Below are positions 1-8,415 of a DNA stretch of 64,000 nt, piece by piece. The stretch's first letter is position 1. Each line of letters opens with the position of its first letter. The notes under the pieces are model-generated. The model saw only the letters and a program-made list of their open reading frames with translations. It was not told the DNA's origin and ran no database searches. The DNA is from Coriobacteriaceae bacterium AF08-21 (GTDB lineage: Bacteria > Actinomycetota > Coriobacteriia > Coriobacteriales > Coriobacteriaceae). The stretch spans positions 65,709 to 129,708 of the forward strand of contig JAQCQR010000006.1 in the NCBI GenBank assembly GCA_027687465.1, written 5' to 3'. A program made the translations under genes and the position numbers.

Positions 1-259
1 AATCTAACTGATACGCGTCTGATACCGCATCACACTCCCCATTTGCCTCGGATACGGGCGCATGAAACTCCGCACCTCTGGTCAGTTCCTTGAAAGCGTT
101 AGAGTGGTTGATGAGCTCGCGCGTCCATTCCTCGTATGTATATAACGGACGCCCAGAATAGTCTAGCATGAGGTCCTTAACAAACAATTCTGGGGTAATC
201 ATTGCGGATTTAAGTCTCTCGGCTCCGGGAACGGCTTCAATAAGCCTCTTATCTATCAC
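1..259 (-). CDS. Unknown protein, N-terminal 86 residues (runs off the window)
   Basis: An open frame starts at a GTG (257-259), has a perfect AGGAGG ribosome site five bases upstream (265-270), and stays open to the left edge. The protein begins VIDKRLIEAVPGAERLKSAM and continues with a DYSGRPLYTYEEW stretch. Composition is that of a soluble protein, with no signal peptide or membrane segment. I do not recognise the family. Base composition is less GC-rich than the housekeeping genes of this window, and the neighbour on the right is a decayed reverse transcriptase, so it may belong to an accessory island. The C-terminus lies outside the window. Confidence 0.5.
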   Translation of the reverse strand, partial: MIDKRLIEAVPGAERLKSAMITPELFVKDLMLDYSGRPLYTYEEWTRELINHSNAFKELTRGAEFHAPVSEANGECDAVSDAYQLD

Positions 260-823
260 TGTGGCCTCCTCTTTGCGGTAGTTTTACGGATGTTGACGGA
301 AGCCGTTCCAGCAGGGTACGCCAAAGTTGGCCGAGCGAGCGGCCCGTCCTGGCTCGGAAGGGTCCGTGCCTTCGCCTAGAATACGCGCACCATGGCGCGT
401 TCAGGCCGCTTTCGGGGTTATCCTGGCCGTTTCCATGGCAACCTCGCGCTACTTCTCGGAGAGGAAGATGGCCGAGTTGCACGACGCGGCGCTGCGAAGG
501 GGAGCATCGTGCTGTCATGACTGGGCCGAGCTGGAAAAGACTGCCGGGAAGATGGTCGAATCCAGCCTTGAGCTTGCCGACAGAGTGGAGTCGGCCTAGG
601 ATATCGATAGATTCCGGATCCTGGACACAGGGGCCAAGGAGTCCATTACACCAACTTTCGCGACACTACCGTTCTTGTCATATCATTCTTATGTTCGGCA
701 CGAGTTTCAGAGACATCGTGCCACGACGACGTGAGGGCACATCAATTATTACCTAGTGATCGGAATTGGCCGATATCGATTAAGTATTTATGGCTATGAA
801 TGATCTGGCGTTAAAACTATCGT
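260..823. other. Gene-poor stretch with one doubtful small ORF
   Basis: No confident gene is seen here. A plus-strand frame at 327-599 (internal ATG at 435) ends in a helix-like acidic segment containing ERKMAELHDAALRRG and ELEKTAGKMVESSLELAD. This looks like real protein rather than random translation, but it has no convincing ribosome site and matches no family I know. It is best read as a remnant. The stretch 600-823 is AT-richer and holds nothing I can name. Confidence 0.3.
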
Positions 824-2278
824 CTACCGAGCACTCAAGCGTTTAATCTTCCTATAAATCTTAGCCTCGTCGGGGGCAATCGGATCATTTGGAAACGCCT
901 TTTGGGCTCTCGCTACGTAGGAAAGAAAGTTCCCATAGCGAGAAAATGCAGAAGGGTCAGCATCACCCGAGGGGCATAGCCTTCTTCCCTTAATACCGAG
1001 TGGTGAATAATGTTGATATAGAGCGGAGACGCGCTTTTTTGATGCGTGCCTTCCCTCCCCCTGATTAGAACGCGCAATCGCACTGGCTGCCTCACGGAGA
1101 CGCTTATGGTACCTTCCAACCGTAGACTGTCGAAGTCTTACAACGCGCCCGTCAAAGTCAAACCCCAAGAAGCTAACTTTCTGTGCCGGATGTGCACCGG
1201 AGTACGAAAGGACCTTACCCGTACGAACGCTTTCAAAATCAAGCTGAGCAACCCCGCTGCTATCAACCCGGAACGCTTTGGTTTTCTCAGGCTGCAGTTT
1301 AACGGAATCAACATCGGTCATTAGATTGATTGCCTCTACAAGTGCATCAAAGCCAGATTTTGGAACGGCAACAATAAAGTCATCGCAATAACGAAGATAC
1401 AAGCCACCAACCCGTTCAACGGCAAGCCTGACTTTCATATCGATATCGGCCATATAGATGTTAGCGAGCACTCCACTTGCAGCAAGACCCTGAGGAATGC
1501 CGAGATCAATACCCGTTCGCCGCCACGGCCTGGTGATGACTTTACTTTTGTTTGCAAGAAACTCAGACTTTGGCAAGATAACATCCAGCTTGTTAAGTTC
1601 GCGAATAGACTTGAACCGAAGATCGATAGCCGCATCACTAATCGTTTTCTCCCGAGCAGGATCGATTACTGGCCATGGCAATTCATGTCGAGCAGCCAAA
1701 TCACCAATAGGCCAGCACGAATAGCGGAGGATATTTTTAATGACTTAATAGTGATCGTCCGGCAAGCGTCCACTGGGAAACAACGAACGCAACGACGCCA
1801 TTAGATGGACATGGTTTAAGTTGTCGAAGAAGCTCTCGAAATCACCCGTAAGCACAAAAGCCGAATCTTGCACACGCATATAGTCGAATGCCTTTTTAGC
1901 TGAGGAAATATTGCTACCAGCAGTTACGGCGCCGTCTGATGAAAGCGAAGAGCGGTACGCTACGGCAACCTCATCAAACTCTTCGGCAATAGCCTTCTTG
2001 TTATATAAGTCCGACCACAGATAAGAGTAGTACTGGAAGACGCGGTGATCGAAATGCGAGGCATAAGCGATATTACGAACCTTGCAGCTTCGCTTGCCTC
2101 CACGATACCGAACAGTAATGATCTCGTTGGAAATTAAAGGGTAGAACGCGTGATTGGAAACGTACTCTGAATCTAAAATCTTGGCCTGAACTTCGGCAAA
2201 AGAGACCCTATGATCGAAATGGGCATATGAACTTTTGGAACTATATCGAGGAATACGAGTGATATCGAACTCGACCAA
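824..2278 (-). pseudogene. Defence-type (DRT/UG-like) reverse transcriptase interrupted by an in-frame TAA
   Basis: Two open frames (2278-1748 and 1744-827) are in the same reading frame, separated only by a TAA at 1745-1747. Read through, they give about 484 codons. Reverse transcriptase motifs appear in order: VLTGDFESFFDNLNH (first catalytic Asp), GIPQGLAASGVLANIYM, YLRYCDDFIVAV (a YCDD form of the YxDD box), EKTKAF and VSFLGFDFDG. The region after motif 7 has a GNFLSYVARA signature typical of antiviral reverse transcriptases. No maturase or HNH domain is seen, which argues against a group II intron. The stop falls in a DDHY-stop-VIKNILRYS segment where relatives normally carry a sense codon. 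TTG start at 2278 with a G-rich ribosome site. Either a nonsense mutant or a readthrough gene. The exact DRT class is not assigned. Confidence 0.75.
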
Positions 2279-2298
2279 AATACCCCCAAATAAATCAA

Positions 2299-2341
2299 CC
2301 TGTCCGGATCAACAAGCGGCGGCTAACCCTCCCCGGACAGG
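2299..2341 (-). other. Hairpin just upstream of the reverse transcriptase
   Basis: A perfect 9-bp inverted repeat (2299-2307 with 2333-2341, arm CCTGTCCGG) encloses a 25-base loop. It ends about 20 bases before the reverse transcriptase start. Several defence reverse transcriptases use a structured non-coding RNA encoded directly upstream as template, so this hairpin is a candidate part of such an RNA. It lacks a clear T-run in either direction, so a terminator is less likely. Confidence 0.35.
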
Positions 2342-2936
2342 CTAATCAAAGGCGCAGCAAGTGCAACCAACGCTTTCGCGGCCACCTAAAACAATGCTTG
2401 CCTATGCGATACTAGACGAAAGCGAGGAATTGGTACTTATGACCATCGAGGCTCTTATCCAGCTAGCAGCAGGCAACGCTGGTGTCAATGTTGCGAACGT
2501 CGGAATTTCGTCGTTTGCGATATTGACGGCAGTAGCGTACCCCATCGCCAGTTCGCGATGGGCACCAAGCTTTATTCCCCATTCTTGCTTTGCTTAAACA
2601 GGTTATAAGAAATCGGCTCATGCAGTTAACAGCGCCTTGATGCACACCCAATTGTCTTGACGGCGGTCGCATCGAAAATGCCGATGCGTCTCTACGGATA
2701 CAAGCGCCTCCTCATCTAATGCATGCACACGGTCCGCGAGACAAAATCGCCGACAACACCGTGAAAATCCCGATATGCATAATCTAGAAGTTTGGATGCA
2801 CAGACAGGTGGAGTGGCATTGTTCAGCATGGCCGCTTCGCACTCCTCGCCGACGGGCGCATCGCCGAGGGCGAAGACATCAGCGCACAGCGAGGCAGAGG
2901 ACCAACTCCTCCCCCTCCCCAACATTCCCCAGAAAG
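2342..2936. other. Intergenic region with possible decayed coding fragments
   Basis: No intact gene is found. On the minus strand, two frames (2985-2716 and 2842-2618) look as if joined by a frameshift. The first contains DVFALGDAPVGEECEAAML and the second ends DEEALVSVETHRHF...NWVCIKALLTA. They read more like eroded protein than noise, but I cannot name the parent gene. The short plus-strand frame at 2361-2597 has no ribosome site and is not supported. Confidence 0.25.
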
Positions 2937-3048
2937 TTCGCTGATGTTGATTGGGGTTCCCGTAAAATAATCCCCAACAAAACATGTGCGGAGTGCTGGC
3001 CTGGAGCTGCCTTCGGACCCTATTGGCTGCTCACCGAGAGGCTCCGCT
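2937..3048 (+). promoter_or_regulatory. 5' leader of the transglutaminase gene, duplicated at 4682-4790
   Basis: This non-coding leader reappears upstream of the degenerate copy at 4682-4790, with shared blocks including CGCTGATGTT, CCCCAACAAAA, GGACCCTAT and GAGAGGCTCCGCTA. A TTGGGG/CCCCAA inverted pair lies near 2953-2982. GAGAGG at 3036-3041 serves as ribosome site for the ATG at 3049. Conservation of the leader together with the signal-peptide region suggests the whole 5' unit was duplicated. Confidence 0.5.
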
Positions 3049-4482
3049 ATGAAACGACCCCTTTACTACCTGCTCTGCGCGATCGCGTGCACGTCCATGG
3101 TCAGCGCGACGTTGCCTATGGCAGCCATCGCGGAAGCCATCCAGCCTCAGGCAGCCGCAGTGCAGCAGGCGCAAGCCGACGCTACGAGCAGCGGCGCAGG
3201 CAAGGCCGAAGACGGCACCAACGCAAACGCGACAGCAGATACCGCAGAGGACAGCACCGCAACATCCACCGGCACCAGCGCAGTCAACACGGAAAGCGCC
3301 GACGGCACCGCCGCCGCAACAAACACCCCCACCCCATCCCTCCGCGCCCAAGCCACCCCCACGCCCGCCGCAATCTCTGCCACGTCACAAACCACCTACG
3401 ACCACTCCGCCACGGCAACCCAAAACGGTGTCACCTTCACCGTCTCGTGGAACGACGCCCCCGCGGGCACCGCGACGAACTTCCACGTAACCCAGACCAA
3501 CGGTTCGTCCCAGGCCAAGGCGCGCATGGACGTGCCCACCTACTGGGACGGCGACAGCCAGGAAAGCGTCTGCGACCCGTCGCGCCCGGCATGGGCCAGC
3601 TACTATAGCCTGGGCAGCGCGGGCCACGACTTTACCTTTGACTTCACGGCATCGGGCGCGTACCGCATCCACTTCTACTTTATGGACAACGACAGAAACG
3701 ACCCCCAAAACGACAAGGGGATCTACTACCTGCGCACCACGGCGGAGGTGACCGTAAACGATGCCGCCCGCCCAAGCGTCACGCAGATCGTCAACGGTGC
3801 CGTGGACCTGTGCAGGCAAGAGACAGACGGCTCGGAATACGACATGGCGCTGTGGCTCCACGACTGGACGCTTGACCAGCTGGAGTACGACCACAGCCTC
3901 AACTGGTGCTCGGCCGAAAGCGGCCTCACGCGCCACCAGGGCACCTGCGAGAGCTACCAGCGCATCTACTCCAAGCTCCTTAACGCCGCGGGCATCGCCA
4001 ACGGCCGCATCACCGGCAACGGCCACACCTGGAACGCCGTAAAGATCGACGGCAAATGGTGCCAGATGGACCTAACCTGGGACGACACCAGCGACAACTG
4101 GTACGGGGACCTGGACCAGCGCCATCTGTACTTTGGCCTGACCGACGAGCTCATGGCAATCGCCCACTCCGACCACACGGCAAACTACCAAAAGGGCGAC
4201 TACGCCTACCGCTCAACCGACCTATCCAACAATTACTTTGTGCGAAACGGCAAGGCCGATGAATGGGCCGAGAAGTATGCCGACCGCATTCAGCAGCAAC
4301 TGGATACCAGGGAAGAAAGATTTTCCATTGATGCCGATAATCAGTCTTTCCCGCCGAGCATCTCGGGAATTCAGAATGGGATTGTTGCGTATGCGATGAA
4401 TCAAATAGACCGGAAGACCGCTGGAAACAAAGACTATCTATCTGCCGAGTCGAAGGTCGAGATGACGTCGAGCAGCAGCTGA
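3049..4482 (+). CDS. Secreted transglutaminase-like protein
   Basis: The 477-residue product starts at an ATG behind GAGAGG. A longer frame from 2986 lacks a signal sequence at its front, so it was rejected. Residues 1-30 are a signal peptide (MKRPLYYLL..., cleavage likely after AIAEA). Residues 31-115 are a low-complexity Ala/Thr/Ser linker. Residues 120-215 look like a beta-rich domain. Residues 225-350 are a transglutaminase/cysteine-protease-like core with the classic triad: Cys in HQGTCESYQRIY, His in GNGHTWNAVKIDG and Asp in MDLTWDDT. Such proteins act at or outside the cell surface. No sortase motif or C-terminal anchor is visible. The gene is isolated, with a damaged copy of its 5' part just downstream. 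Confidence 0.85.
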   Translation: MKRPLYYLLCAIACTSMVSATLPMAAIAEAIQPQAAAVQQAQADATSSGAGKAEDGTNANATADTAEDSTATSTGTSAVNTESADGTAAATNTPTPSLRAQATPTPAAISATSQTTYDHSATATQNGVTFTVSWNDAPAGTATNFHVTQTNGSSQAKARMDVPTYWDGDSQESVCDPSRPAWASYYSLGSAGHDFTFDFTASGAYRIHFYFMDNDRNDPQNDKGIYYLRTTAEVTVNDAARPSVTQIVNGAVDLCRQETDGSEYDMALWLHDWTLDQLEYDHSLNWCSAESGLTRHQGTCESYQRIYSKLLNAAGIANGRITGNGHTWNAVKIDGKWCQMDLTWDDTSDNWYGDLDQRHLYFGLTDELMAIAHSDHTANYQKGDYAYRSTDLSNNYFVRNGKADEWAEKYADRIQQQLDTREERFSIDADNQSFPPSISGIQNGIVAYAMNQIDRKTAGNKDYLSAESKVEMTSSSS

Positions 4483-4681
4483 ACCGCGGCAGGGGCTCGA
4501 CACCTGCTCGGTGGATGCCGTCCCCCATGCGGTGAAGGTGAGGGGGATCCAGCCCGAGGGGATGTAGGAATGCGATAGGAAAGTCATAGATGCGGGCGTG
4601 CTGGCTAAAATGGGTCGGCCGGGATTGGTCAATCTCGGCCGACTATATTTGGCTAAATTATTCCATCGCTAACACAGAAAG
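4483..4681. other. Short intergenic spacer
   Basis: This spacer lies between the transglutaminase gene and its degenerate copy. I see no gene, strong terminator or repeat in it. Confidence 0.4.
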
Positions 4682-5057
4682 CTCGCTGATGTTTACTGGT
4701 GTTTCCGAAAACCCCAACAAAATATGCGCGGCATGCTAGCCCGGTGCTTCTTTTGGACCCTATCGCCTGCTCCCAGAGAGGCTCCGCTACGCCCCCATCG
4801 CCCACCATGTGCAATCGCGCGCATGTCCATGGCAAGCGCACCAATACCCATGGCGGTCATCGCAGAAGCCATGCGGCTCAAGCAACAGCCGCGCAACAGG
4901 CACAAACTAAGACAGCAATAAGCGATACTGACAAGGCCGAAGGGACCACAAGCTCAAACACCACCGACTCAAGTGATTCCGCAGTAGATGTCAAAAGAGA
5001 CAACAACGCCGCCCCCGTCAGCGCGACCAGCGCAACCGACAGCACCATCCCCCATTA
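4682..5057 (+). pseudogene. Degenerate copy of the leader and N-terminal region of the transglutaminase gene
   Basis: This is a diverged repeat of 2937-3330. The leader blocks are retained, but the start codon region reads CTCCGCTACG instead of CTCCGCTATG, so the ATG is lost. The signal-peptide part (CATGTCCATGG, GTCATCGCAGAAGCCAT) and the Ala/Thr linker with ACAAGGCCGAAG are recognisable in shifting frames. The copy stops before any transglutaminase core. No product is expected. Confidence 0.7.
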
Positions 5058-5200
5058 GCTTCCTCATCGAGCAGCGCGCTGGGCGCCTCCTCGATGGTCT
5101 TCCTCGGAGGAGTCTTCATTTCCTTGCACAGCAGTTCCTCGTCGACCGTTACGATGTTCGCAAATTCGGCACGTATCCCATTCGTCTGTGATTCGCTGCT
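5058..5200 (-). pseudogene. Possible N-terminal scrap of a transposase
   Basis: A minus-strand frame without a proper start reads AEFANIVTVDEELLCKEMK followed by TPPRKTIEEAPSALLDEEA. This resembles the N-terminus of an IS256/mutator-type transposase, where a short helical segment precedes the DDE domain. Nothing of the catalytic domain follows. The call rests on resemblance from memory and is weak. Confidence 0.22.
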
Positions 5201-5307
5201 TAGCCGCCAGAGACCACATGACAGAACGCGGACCGTGATCCGTCATGTGGTTGTCAATTTCCAAAAAACTTGACGTTACCAGTGATGCGGTTTCAAACCG
5301 GTTAAAA

Positions 5308-5335
5308 AGGGGTATCGACCCAAGCCGATACCCCT
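5308..5335 (-). terminator. Terminator of the polysaccharide operon
   Basis: A perfect 10-bp stem (5308-5317 with 5326-5335, arm AGGGGTATCG) has an 8-base loop. On the minus strand it is followed by CTTTTT. It sits 90 bases after the last gene of the 14-gene operon. Confidence 0.85.
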
Positions 5336-5425
5336 AATGCAAGCACGCTTTAATCCAATTAAGCCATTATCAATACTGCTTTATCGGATCAGCGTACATC
5401 GTGAATTGAAAGCCAATCCAGCAAC

Positions 5426-5917
5426 CTATCGAAGCTCTCTGTAAACTAGATCCCGTTTTTCGTGAAATAGCATATTCGCGGGTACATCTTTAGAAACAAC
5501 ACTATTCGCAGCGATGACCGCATTATCGCCAATGGCTACACCTTTAAGCACCACGACATTCGCGCCAAGCCAGACGTTGTCGCCAATATGCACGGGCGCT
5601 GTCGTAGTCGGCTGGTCCCGATACATGATCCCATCCTGCGACATACCGTGGTCGAAGTCATACACATGGACGTTTGGACCAAATAGGCAGCCTCTACCAA
5701 TCTCAATTCGTTCATGAGCAATCAGGACGCAACCGTAATTGAAAGACGTTCGTTCACCGACGCTAATAACGCCTTTATCCGATACGCGACAATAAAACGG
5801 TCGCCTGAAAGCCTTCGTCATGGTTATCTGGCCAGGGAATCTCCCTGCAAGAAACGCCAACTTACCCCGGACATAAATCCAGGTCGCCACATGCTCAACA
5901 AAGTCCATTAAATTCAA
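5426..5917 (-). CDS. Hexapeptide-repeat acetyltransferase (WbbJ-like)
   Basis: This 163-residue left-handed beta-helix acyltransferase has hexapeptide steps such as IEIGRGCLFGPNVHVYDFDH, VHIGDNVWLGANVVVLKGV and IGDNAVIAANSVVSKDVPAN. The HVYDFDHG segment carries the usual catalytic-type His. It likely O- or N-acetylates a sugar of the surface polysaccharide in the cytoplasm before export. It is the last gene of the operon, 18 bases after the iron-sulfur protein gene and just ahead of the terminator. The acceptor sugar cannot be deduced. Confidence 0.85.
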   Translation of the reverse strand: MNLMDFVEHVATWIYVRGKLAFLAGRFPGQITMTKAFRRPFYCRVSDKGVISVGERTSFNYGCVLIAHERIEIGRGCLFGPNVHVYDFDHGMSQDGIMYRDQPTTTAPVHIGDNVWLGANVVVLKGVAIGDNAVIAANSVVSKDVPANMLFHEKRDLVYRELR

Positions 5918-5935
5918 GAGAAACGCCCCTAGTAA

Positions 5936-7090
5936 CTATTTCCTTTTAATAAGCTGTTTCACAAGAGTCTTGAGAGATTTCACGAAGCCGTAGGCGCCAA
6001 CAAACCGAGCAGTGCCCTCGAACCCCTTATGCTCATAAGCCTTCCAGAAACCATCAACGTTACCCTGCGGAGAGGACGACCTCTCCAGCATCGGATTACC
6101 GGGCAGCACCTCTTCAAGAGATATATCTGTTACGCCGGGCTCAAATACACCAGATGCGACAATACGCTCGGCTAGCTCACTATTAACCATAACAACAGAA
6201 AGTCCCTTATGATCATTAAAACCTTTGCGAACTCGATCGACGCCAAGAAAATCAGCAAGAGTAAAGTCGGAAACCCTGTTGACGTCGGTATAGGCGCAGT
6301 TATAACAGCTGGAATTTAAAGCGTTATTGCTATAGAACACATCTCGCCAAGTATTAGATTCAATCGTGTCATAGAGAGCAGTGCCGTCGTCCAAGAGAGC
6401 CTTCTCGACATGGACTCCCCAACCTCTGTCCTTGGGGCGATGAAAATATTTGATGACCTTCTTTCCGGACTTTTTTTCCAAAAAGGAAATGTATTCGCGG
6501 AACATACGATTACTAGGTGTGCCATGGCAGATTAAATCGCAGGTAACCAACTGTCCGGAATAGTTTTTCTTAGATAGAAAACTCCTAAGACCCGCAATTT
6601 GGCATGGGGTTCCGCTGTAGAGCACGTCAAGACCTTGTTTCAAGTCGTTATATGCTTCGACATATGAAGAGCCAACGAAGCCCTGTGAGTATTTTGAGCC
6701 TCGACAAGATTGCGCGTCGTCAACAGAGGCACAACGCCGCTGAACAACGCGGAAATCTTCATCGAAGCAAGCGCCGTAAACGACGCCGCCATTATTTAGG
6801 ACGTAAGTAGCCAAGGTCCAAAACGCGGCACCCGAGGAACTTTTTGCGCGTTCGGCGTCGTCAGCCTGATAAGCCAATACCCGACGAGAGTTCATCTTCA
6901 GATCGTCGCTCGTCAAACCATTAGCCGGACATACCCTCTGGCACAAACCGCACTCAACACATTTTGATTCGTCAATCTTCGGACGGTAAAACCCATGAGA
7001 GTCTTCTACAATCTGAATCGCCGATCGAGGACACACAGACAGACACGCAGAGCACCCGGTACAGCGTTGACTATCTTTGCAGATATCCAT
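5936..7090 (-). CDS. Polysaccharide-associated iron-sulfur protein (F420H2 dehydrogenase beta-like)
   Basis: The 384-residue protein has two 4Fe-4S motifs at its N-terminus (CTGCSACLSVCPRSAI and CVECGLCQRVCP). A domain related to coenzyme F420 hydrogenase/dehydrogenase beta subunits follows, with Cys-containing segments (GTPCQIAGLRSF, CDLICHGTPS, SCYNCAYTD). Such proteins recur in capsule clusters next to pyruvyl-transferase-family genes, as here (9923-11008). The electron donor and the sugar reaction are unknown. The start overlaps the upstream polymerase gene by 20 bases, implying translational coupling. Confidence 0.85.
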   Translation of the reverse strand: MDICKDSQRCTGCSACLSVCPRSAIQIVEDSHGFYRPKIDESKCVECGLCQRVCPANGLTSDDLKMNSRRVLAYQADDAERAKSSSGAAFWTLATYVLNNGGVVYGACFDEDFRVVQRRCASVDDAQSCRGSKYSQGFVGSSYVEAYNDLKQGLDVLYSGTPCQIAGLRSFLSKKNYSGQLVTCDLICHGTPSNRMFREYISFLEKKSGKKVIKYFHRPKDRGWGVHVEKALLDDGTALYDTIESNTWRDVFYSNNALNSSCYNCAYTDVNRVSDFTLADFLGVDRVRKGFNDHKGLSVVMVNSELAERIVASGVFEPGVTDISLEEVLPGNPMLERSSSPQGNVDGFWKAYEHKGFEGTARFVGAYGFVKSLKTLVKQLIKRK

Positions 7091-8414
7091 GGAATCCCTC
7101 CCTATCGTTAAGAATCATCTTGTCTGAGCCGCAAATAGCAAACGCCGCCACACATGAAATGAAATACGGTATGTAGCACTGCGGATCGTATAAAGGGTTG
7201 CCTGAAAAGCAATAAATTAGAAAGAAAATCTGAACACCCAAACAGGCCCACAAGCAAAAGGAGTCCCCATAAGGACCTTCCTCTAAAAGAGATTCAGATC
7301 GATGCATGGCTGCAAGGATGGAGAGAAACGCGGGCACAACAAAAGCCGCAAGGCCAATCACACCCGTCTCGGCAAGCAACTGAAGGTATACGTTGTGAGC
7401 ACTCATCGACGAAAAGCCAAGATTGCTGTACATTGCACCAAGGGAGGTAGTGGCAACATACTTGGAATAAGTCCCCCAACCACAACCAAGTAAGGGTTTT
7501 GCATAAAACATACTCCAAGCGCAATCGTACAAATAGCTTCTGCCATTGCCCGTTTCATCATCTGAAAGCTCAATAAACCTCTCAAGAGTCGCCTGAACAG
7601 CGGGAACAAACGTAGCAAGAACGCCGACAGCTATTACAGCGATTGCAGCAACAACCAAGGTCTTGAGCATCGTCCCGGTAAGCTTCTTTCTATTTACGAA
7701 CAGATACGAGATGACGATAGCAGCAACGGATGCAACCAAAGGACCCCGCTTAGTAGTCAGAAAAAGTGCAAGCAAGAGCATCAGGCTCAGCATCAAATCT
7801 TTAATCCGAACCTTTTCCCTGCTACCAGCAAGACCACAGGCCCAAGAGACGAGACCCAAACTCAAATAAATCGAATTAGTGCTGTAGTGCGCCGTGAAGC
7901 CAGAGCGATAGTCCCTAGCCATATAGCTACCTGAAAAGAAGGCAGATTTAACTGGCAGATAAAGTGCGGGGACTAGCCAGAAGACGATGGTGCAGAACGC
8001 ATGAAATGCTGCAAAGGCGACAAGAACCCTAAGGCATGAAGTGACCCAGGATCGCTCGCCTGCCGCAACATACATGCACAGAAATAGAAGCGTATAAACT
8101 ACGAGCAGGGTTAAATTAGCCACACCGTATATCAAACTATGAATAAAGAACAGCACAAAGAAAGGTGCCCAAACCAGCTCAAGGCCAAATCTTTTGCAAG
8201 CAAATCTTCTGTTAGTCACAAAATGCAGGAGAAACGCCGTAGCAGATAGCAGGAGGCAGACATCGAGTGCAAGCGCAGAAGCAGCGAGCGATTGGCAGAA
8301 AAAGGCGTAAAAGAGCAGTGGAATGAACACCATGGACCCATCATTTAGGGAAAAGCGTCGCTCTAACTCAGAGCAAGACTCAACACCGGCCCTAGACGCG
8401 CTGAAATAATTCAT
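7071..8414 (-). CDS. O-antigen ligase/polymerase-like membrane protein (Wzy role)
   Basis: The 447-residue protein is strongly hydrophobic with about ten to twelve predicted membrane segments. A large polar loop around residues 285-345 (ELSDDETGNGRSYLYDCAW, LLGCGWGTYSKY) contains the GxGxG/T-like pattern of the Wzy/WaaL ligase superfamily. It most likely polymerises repeat units at the outer face of the membrane. It starts one base after the flippase stop and overlaps the downstream iron-sulfur gene. Sequence is typically very variable in this family, so the assignment rests on topology and context. Confidence 0.75.
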   Translation of the reverse strand: MNYFSASRAGVESCSELERRFSLNDGSMVFIPLLFYAFFCQSLAASALALDVCLLLSATAFLLHFVTNRRFACKRFGLELVWAPFFVLFFIHSLIYGVANLTLLVVYTLLFLCMYVAAGERSWVTSCLRVLVAFAAFHAFCTIVFWLVPALYLPVKSAFFSGSYMARDYRSGFTAHYSTNSIYLSLGLVSWACGLAGSREKVRIKDLMLSLMLLLALFLTTKRGPLVASVAAIVISYLFVNRKKLTGTMLKTLVVAAIAVIAVGVLATFVPAVQATLERFIELSDDETGNGRSYLYDCAWSMFYAKPLLGCGWGTYSKYVATTSLGAMYSNLGFSSMSAHNVYLQLLAETGVIGLAAFVVPAFLSILAAMHRSESLLEEGPYGDSFCLWACLGVQIFFLIYCFSGNPLYDPQCYIPYFISCVAAFAICGSDKMILNDREGFHGYLQR

Positions 8415-8415
8415 C

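Noticed and set aside
1745..1747. Selenocysteine codon in the reverse transcriptase
   Set aside because: The stop is TAA, not TGA, so the Sec machinery cannot explain it.
824..2278. Group II intron-encoded protein
   Set aside because: No maturase or endonuclease domain, no intron domain V/VI-like structure seen beside it, and the motif style fits defence reverse transcriptases.
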